64,000 nt of DNA from Lysobacter daejeonensis GH1-9. Lineage in GTDB: Bacteria; Pseudomonadota; Gammaproteobacteria; Xanthomonadales; Xanthomonadaceae. The DNA lies in assembly GCF_000768355.1 (NCBI RefSeq), contig NZ_AVPU01000016.1, positions 1 to 64,000 of the forward strand. The letters are read 5' to 3'. Each line of letters starts with the position of its first letter. Position 1 is the first letter of the stretch. The notes below the pieces were generated by a model that was not told the origin of the DNA, did not search any database, and saw only the letters and a list, made by a program, of their open reading frames with translations. Shown piece by piece: positions 60,340-64,000 of the stretch. Made by a program: the position numbers and the translations under genes.

Positions 60340-60480
60340 TTTCGAAATCTCTTGTAGTTGAAGGATTTGCGGCTTCGCCGCTTATGGTTGTGGGTACATC
60401 GGTCGTTCCACGCCACCGGCAATCCGGACGACGCGTCCGACGGCAAGCCCCGTCGGCGGCGAACTGCGTTGAATGCAGGA

Positions 60481-60504
60481 GGCGTGGGGACGAATCCCCA
60501 CGCC
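60481..60504. other. Hairpin directly after rplR
   Basis: A perfect 9-bp stem GGCGTGGGG/CCCCACGCC with a 6-nt loop begins 8 bp after the rplR stop, without T-run. A smaller GCGGC/GCCGC hairpin lies at 60369-60381 in the same 173-bp gap before rpsE. Confidence 0.5.
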
Positions 60505-60512
60505 TTCAAGCA

Positions 60513-60866
60513 TCAGAACTGCAAGCCACCTTCGCGGGCGGCATCGGCCAGCGCCTTGATGCGGCCGTGGTAGCGGTAGCCCGAGCGGTCGAAGGCGACC
60601 TTCTCGATGCCAGCAGCCTTGGCGCGCTCGGCAACCATGCGGCCAACCTTGGCGGCGGCATCGGCGTTCTTGCCGTTCTTCAGGCCTTCCTTGACGTCGG
60701 CCTGCACGGTCGAGGCCGACGCCAGGACCTTGGAGCCGTCGGCGGTGAAGACCTGGGCGTACAGGTGCTGGCCGGTGCGCAGCACCGACAGGCGCGGCAC
60801 GCCGAGTTCGCGGATGTGTGCGCGGGTCGACTTGGCGCGACGCAGGCGGGCAATGTTCTTGTTCAT
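60513..60866 (-). CDS. rplR: 50S ribosomal protein L18
   Basis: The protein of 117 residues begins [20 protein letters not shown] and contains [36 protein letters not shown] and the end [20 protein letters not shown]18 binds 5S rRNA in the central protuberance. It lies 28 bp after rplF and before rpsE in the spc operon. Confidence 0.98.
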   Translation of the reverse strand: MNKNIARLRRAKSTRAHIRELGVPRLSVLRTGQHLYAQVFTADGSKVLASASTVQADVKEGLKNGKNADAAAKVGRMVAERAKAAGIEKVAFDRSGYRYHGRIKALADAAREGGLQF

Positions 60867-60894
60867 GCTCTTGTCTCCAGAAGCTGAAAGCCGA

Positions 60895-61422
60895 TCAGGC
60901 CTTCTTGGCTTCCTTGCGGATGATGACTTCGCCGGCGTACTTCACGCCCTTGCCCTTGTACGGCTCCGGCGGACGGAAACCGCGGATCTTGGCGGCAACT
61001 TCGCCCACGCGCTGCTTGTCAGCGCCCGAGACCACGACTTCGGTCTGGGTCGGGGTGGCGATGGTGATGCCTTCCGGCGCCGGGAACAGGATCGGATGCG
61101 AGTAACCCAGCGACAGGTTCAGGTCCTTGCCCTGCATGGCGGCACGGTAACCGACGCCCACCAGCTCAAGCTTGCGCTCGAAGCCTTCGGACACGCCCTT
61201 CACCATGTTGGCGAGGATGGCGCGCAGGGTACCGGTCAGCGGGATCAGCGCAGCGTCTTCGGTCGAGAACACGGCGTGGCCGTCTTCAACCTTCAGCTCG
61301 ATGGCGGCGGGCTTGGCGATCGACAGGGTGCCCTTCGGGCCCTTGGTGGCGATCGAGTCGGCCTGGATGGTCAGTTCAACGCCCTTCGGCAGGGCGACGG
61401 GCTTCTTGGCAACGCGGGACAT
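60895..61422 (-). CDS. rplF: 50S ribosomal protein L6
   Basis: The protein of 175 residues starts [20 protein letters not shown], has two related alpha-beta domains, [20 protein letters not shown] in the middle and the C-terminal [20 protein letters not shown] signature. L6 sits at the base of the L7/L12 stalk near the factor-binding site. It lies 14 bp after rpsH in the spc operon. Confidence 0.98.
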   Translation of the reverse strand: MSRVAKKPVALPKGVELTIQADSIATKGPKGTLSIAKPAAIELKVEDGHAVFSTEDAALIPLTGTLRAILANMVKGVSEGFERKLELVGVGYRAAMQGKDLNLSLGYSHPILFPAPEGITIATPTQTEVVVSGADKQRVGEVAAKIRGFRPPEPYKGKGVKYAGEVIIRKEAKKA

Positions 61423-61436
61423 GGTTCAGTTCTCCC

Positions 61437-61832
61437 TTAGGCCACGAAGCACAGGACTTCACCGCCGACGCCCTGCTGGCGCGCCTGCGCATCGGTCATG
61501 ATGCCCTTGGAGGTGGAAATGATGGCAACGCCGAGGCCGCCCATGACCTTCGGCAGATCGCTCTTTCCGCGGTATTGACGCAGGCCCGAACGGGAGTAGC
61601 GCTGGAGGCGCTCGATCACCGGCTTGCCCTCGAAATACTTCAGCACGATTTCCAGTTCGGCCTTGGCGCCGTCCTGGGTCACGCGGAAGTCGGCGATGTA
61701 GCCCTCGTTCTTCAGAACGGTGGCAATCGCGGTCTTGATCTTGGACGACGGCATCTTCACCGTCTGCTTCCGAACAGCGGCCGCATTCTTGATGCGAACC
61801 AGCATGTCGGCGATGGGATCAGTCATGCTCAT
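61437..61832 (-). CDS. rpsH: 30S ribosomal protein S8
   Basis: The protein of 131 residues begins [20 protein letters not shown] and ends [20 protein letters not shown] followed by [14 protein letters not shown], the S8 C-terminal signature. S8 binds the central domain of 16S rRNA and in E. coli represses the spc operon at the rplE start. Met3 at 61826 is an alternative start. It lies 111 bp after rpsN, a gap that contains a strong hairpin. Confidence 0.98.
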   Translation of the reverse strand: MSMTDPIADMLVRIKNAAAVRKQTVKMPSSKIKTAIATVLKNEGYIADFRVTQDGAKAELEIVLKYFEGKPVIERLQRYSRSGLRQYRGKSDLPKVMGGLGVAIISTSKGIMTDAQARQQGVGGEVLCFVA

Positions 61833-61888
61833 GGATGTTTCCTTATGAGTGCACCGATATCCGCGGAATGCGAATTCAGTTGTAACGA

Positions 61889-61918
61889 CGAGTTCCCCAC
61901 CCGGAGGCGGGGAACTCG
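61889..61918. other. Hairpin directly after rpsN
   Basis: A perfect 10-bp stem CGAGTTCCCC/GGGGAACTCG with a 10-nt loop lies 25 bp after the rpsN stop and before rpsH. No T-run is present. Confidence 0.55.
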
Positions 61919-61943
61919 CAATGGTACAAGAACCAGCTGGGGT

Positions 61944-62249
61944 TTACCAGCTGGCCTTGCGCAGGCCCGGCACGTCGCCACGCATGGTGGCTTCGCGGAG
62001 CTTGTTGCGGCCCAGGCCGAACTTGGAGTAGACGGCACGCGGGCGGCCGGTCAGCGCGCAACGGGTGCGCTGGCGGCACGGGGACGAATCGCGCGGCAGC
62101 TTCTGCAGCTTGGTCGCGGCATCCATCTTGTCCTCGTACGAGGCGGTCGGGCTGGAGATGATCTTCTTCAGCGCTTCGCGCTTCTCGCCGTGCTGCTTGG
62201 CAAGCTTGGCCCGCTTGATCTCGCGGTTGACCATGGAGGTCTTGGCCAT
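61944..62249 (-). CDS. rpsN: 30S ribosomal protein S14
   Basis: The 101-residue protein is the long, zinc-free form of S14: [20 protein letters not shown] at the start, [20 protein letters not shown] in the middle with only two cysteines, and [20 protein letters not shown] towards the end. It assembles late into the 30S head. It lies 18 bp after rplE. Confidence 0.98.
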   Translation of the reverse strand: MAKTSMVNREIKRAKLAKQHGEKREALKKIISSPTASYEDKMDAATKLQKLPRDSSPCRQRTRCALTGRPRAVYSKFGLGRNKLREATMRGDVPGLRKASW

Positions 62250-62267
62250 TGTGTCAGTCCTCGAGTA

Positions 62268-62810
62268 TCAGTTACGGAACGGGAAACGGAAGGCTTCGAG
62301 CAGCGCCTTGGCCTCGGCATCGGTCTTCGCGGTCGTGGTGATCGCGATGTCCATGCCGCGGATCGCGTCGACGGCGTCGAAGTCGATTTCCGGGAAGATG
62401 ATCTGCTCCTTCACGCCCATGTTGTAGTTGCCACGGCCGTCGAACGCGCGACCCGACACGCCGCGGAAGTCGCGGACGCGCGGCAGCGAGATGTTGATCA
62501 GGCGGTCGAGGAACTCGAACATCTTGGCGCGACGCAGGGTCACCTTGCAGCCGATCGGCCAACCGTCACGGATCTTGAACGACGCGACCGAGACGCGGGT
62601 CTTGGTCACCAGCGGCTTCTGACCCGAAATCTTGGTCATGTCGGCCACGGCGTTCTCGAGCACCTTCTTGTTGGTCGCTGCTTCGCCCACGCCCATGTTG
62701 AGCGTGACCTTGACGAGGCGCGGCACTTCCATCGGGTTCTTGTAGCCGAACTTCTTCGTCAGCTGCGGAACCACTTCTTCCTGGTAGAACTTTTCAAGCC
62801 GGGTGGTCAT
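62268..62810 (-). CDS. rplE: 50S ribosomal protein L5
   Basis: The protein of 180 residues contains [60 protein letters not shown] and [20 protein letters not shown], all standard for L5, which binds 5S rRNA and contacts P-site tRNA. It lies 11 bp after rplX and 18 bp before rpsN in the spc operon. Confidence 0.98.
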   Translation of the reverse strand: MTTRLEKFYQEEVVPQLTKKFGYKNPMEVPRLVKVTLNMGVGEAATNKKVLENAVADMTKISGQKPLVTKTRVSVASFKIRDGWPIGCKVTLRRAKMFEFLDRLINISLPRVRDFRGVSGRAFDGRGNYNMGVKEQIIFPEIDFDAVDAIRGMDIAITTTAKTDAEAKALLEAFRFPFRN

Positions 62811-62821
62811 TTATGCATTCC

Positions 62822-63136
62822 TCAGGCGTCAACCGCCTCACCGCTGGAGCGGAACACACGCAGTTTGCGTCCATCCTCCAGCACCTTGAAACCGACGCGC
62901 TCACCCTTGCCCGTGGCAGGATTGAAGAGCATCACGTTGGAAATGTGGATCGGAGCTTCGCGCTCGACCACGCCGCCCGGCTGGCCAGCCTGCGGGTTCG
63001 GCTTGGTGTGGCGCTTGATGATGTTGATGTTGGACACGACGACCTTGTCGCCGGCCACGCGCACCACATCACCCTTCTTGCCCTTGTCCTTGCCGGAGAT
63101 GACGACGACCTGGTCGCCCTTGCGGATACGGTTCAT
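62822..63136 (-). CDS. rplX: 50S ribosomal protein L24
   Basis: The protein of 104 residues starts [20 protein letters not shown], a KOW motif, and continues [20 protein letters not shown] and [21 protein letters not shown]24 initiates 50S assembly at the 5' domain of 23S rRNA near the tunnel exit. It lies 15 bp after rplN. Confidence 0.98.
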   Translation of the reverse strand: MNRIRKGDQVVVISGKDKGKKGDVVRVAGDKVVVSNINIIKRHTKPNPQAGQPGGVVEREAPIHISNVMLFNPATGKGERVGFKVLEDGRKLRVFRSSGEAVDA

Positions 63137-63151
63137 TTTCTATTCCTCCGC

Positions 63152-63520
63152 TCAGAGCACTTCAGGCGCCAGCGAGACGATCTTCATGAACTTCTCGGAG
63201 CGCAGCTCACGGGTTACAGGCCCGAAGATACGGGTACCGATCGGTTCCTGCTTGTTGTTCAGGAGCACGGCGGCGTTGCCATCGAAGCGGATCAGCGAAC
63301 CGTCCGGACGACGCACGCCCTTGCGGGTGCGGACCACGACGGCGTCATAGACGTCGCCCTTCTTGACCTTGCCGCGCGGGATCGCGTCCTTCACGGTGAC
63401 CTTGATGATGTCGCCAATCGCGGCGTAACGGCGCTTGGAGCCGCCGAGCACCTTGATGCACATCACTTCCTTGGCACCGGAGTTGTCGGCCACGTCGAGG
63501 TAGCTTTGCATCTGGATCAT
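63152..63520 (-). CDS. rplN: 50S ribosomal protein L14
   Basis: The protein of 122 residues starts [20 protein letters not shown] and contains [40 protein letters not shown] and [21 protein letters not shown]14 forms an intersubunit bridge with 16S rRNA and is the binding site of the silencing factor RsfS. It is the first gene of the spc operon proper, 14 bp after rpsQ. Confidence 0.98.
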   Translation of the reverse strand: MIQMQSYLDVADNSGAKEVMCIKVLGGSKRRYAAIGDIIKVTVKDAIPRGKVKKGDVYDAVVVRTRKGVRRPDGSLIRFDGNAAVLLNNKQEPIGTRIFGPVTRELRSEKFMKIVSLAPEVL

Positions 63521-63534
63521 GGTTAGCTCTCCTC

Positions 63535-63804
63535 TTACTCGGCGGCGCGGCTGACGATCTCAACCACGCTCCAGTTCTTGGTCTTGGACATCGGCGCAAT
63601 CTCCTTCACACGCACGACATCGCCTTCCTTGCAGGCGTTGTCGGCGTCGTGGGCGTGGAGCTTGGTCGAGCGACGGATGTACTTGCCGTACAGCGCGTGC
63701 TTGACCTGGCGCTCGACGAGCACGGTGACGGTCTTGTCCATCTTGTTGCTGACGACCCGGCCTTCAACCGTGCGAATCGCCTTCTCTGTATTGTTGTCGG
63801 TCAT
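63535..63804 (-). CDS. rpsQ: 30S ribosomal protein S17
   Basis: The protein of 89 residues has an OB-fold: [40 protein letters not shown] and [21 protein letters not shown]17 binds early in 30S assembly to the 5' domain of 16S rRNA. It closes the S10 operon section, 10 bp after rpmC. Confidence 0.98.
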   Translation of the reverse strand: MTDNNTEKAIRTVEGRVVSNKMDKTVTVLVERQVKHALYGKYIRRSTKLHAHDADNACKEGDVVRVKEIAPMSKTKNWSVVEIVSRAAE

Positions 63805-63814
63805 TGCAGGGTCC

Positions 63815-64000
63815 TTACTTCTTATCGCCCAGCAGCATGTTCACGCGAGCGATCTCGCGGCGCACACGGCGGACGTCATGGGTCTTGGCGAGCTGGCCGG
63901 TCGCCTTCTGCATGCGCAGGGCGAACTGCTCCTTCTGGAGGTCCAGCAGATGGGACTTCAGCTCGTCGGCCGACTTTTCGCGCAATTGCTTGAGTTCCAT
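63815..64000 (-). CDS. rpmC: 50S ribosomal protein L29
   Basis: This short helical protein of 61 residues ([20 protein letters not shown], then [17 protein letters not shown]) sits at the tunnel exit and helps bind SRP and trigger factor. Its start codon ends exactly at the last base of the window, so the gene is complete but its upstream neighbour, expected to be rplP, is outside. Confidence 0.96.
   Translation of the reverse strand: MELKQLREKSADELKSHLLDLQKEQFALRMQKATGQLAKTHDVRRVRREIARVNMLLGDKK

Overview
The window is chromosomal DNA of a high-G+C gammaproteobacterium, most likely of the family Xanthomonadaceae/Lysobacteraceae (Lysobacter, Luteimonas, Thermomonas or Pseudoxanthomonas type). 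The protein sequences, the folC-SPOR-cvpA-purF gene order, two S46 peptidases, TonB-dependent receptors and a ribosomal operon without rpmJ between secY and rpsM all point there. No phage, transposase, CRISPR array, tRNA or rRNA gene was seen. Coding density is high and almost everything is core genome.

Layout. 1-2.5 kb: alkylation repair (alkA-like, ogt) and hutI. 2.5-8.2 kb: ribosomal protein THX, then a zinc-related group consisting of a MerC-like membrane protein, a divergent TonB receptor with a His-rich loop, a candidate Zur box between them and the zur regulator 2 kb further on, with an MFS transporter and a DUF1003 protein in between. 8.2-12.3 kb: gltX, lpxH, a lipoprotein and a PhoD-type phosphatase. 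12.3-14.8 kb: a TonB receptor in line with phoD behind a Pho-box-like sequence. 14.9-20.9 kb: a six-gene minus-strand run (histidine phosphatase, folC, SPOR protein, cvpA, purF, DUF455). 21-26.2 kb: two tandem S46 dipeptidyl-peptidase genes separated by 0.8 kb of unusual repetitive DNA. 26.5-28.9 kb: threonine catabolism (tdh, kbl) with a possible 34-residue membrane peptide between them. 29-32 kb: a pseudouridine synthase flanked by two secreted proteins that share a motif, then an OmpA-type protein. 32.4-35.9 kb: fadH, a SleB-type cell wall hydrolase with a hairpin-rich leader, and a GST. 36.2-40.5 kb: propionate catabolism (prpE, prpB, prpC) without a dehydratase gene. 40.8-44 kb: a LytS/LytTR two-component pair and a DUF5694 protein. 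44-47.4 kb: mdh, a glutaredoxin-like protein, an aminotransferase and ppiB. 47.6-54.2 kb: typA, a DUF2127 protein, an amidase lipoprotein, type II DAHP synthase and dsbB. 54.4-64 kb: the spc and alpha ribosomal operons from rplQ back to rpmC on the minus strand.

The most unusual signal is in the 804-bp gap 23258-24061. Two inverted copies of a 114-116 bp element can each fold into an outer stem enclosing two hairpins. Between the copies the linkers and loops are nearly identical, while the stems differ by paired compensatory changes. Between the two copies lie about four degenerate 65-bp direct repeats. Other points of note are a large imperfect palindrome between GST and prpC, the structured leader of the SleB hydrolase gene, and hairpins placed directly after stop codons inside the ribosomal operon.
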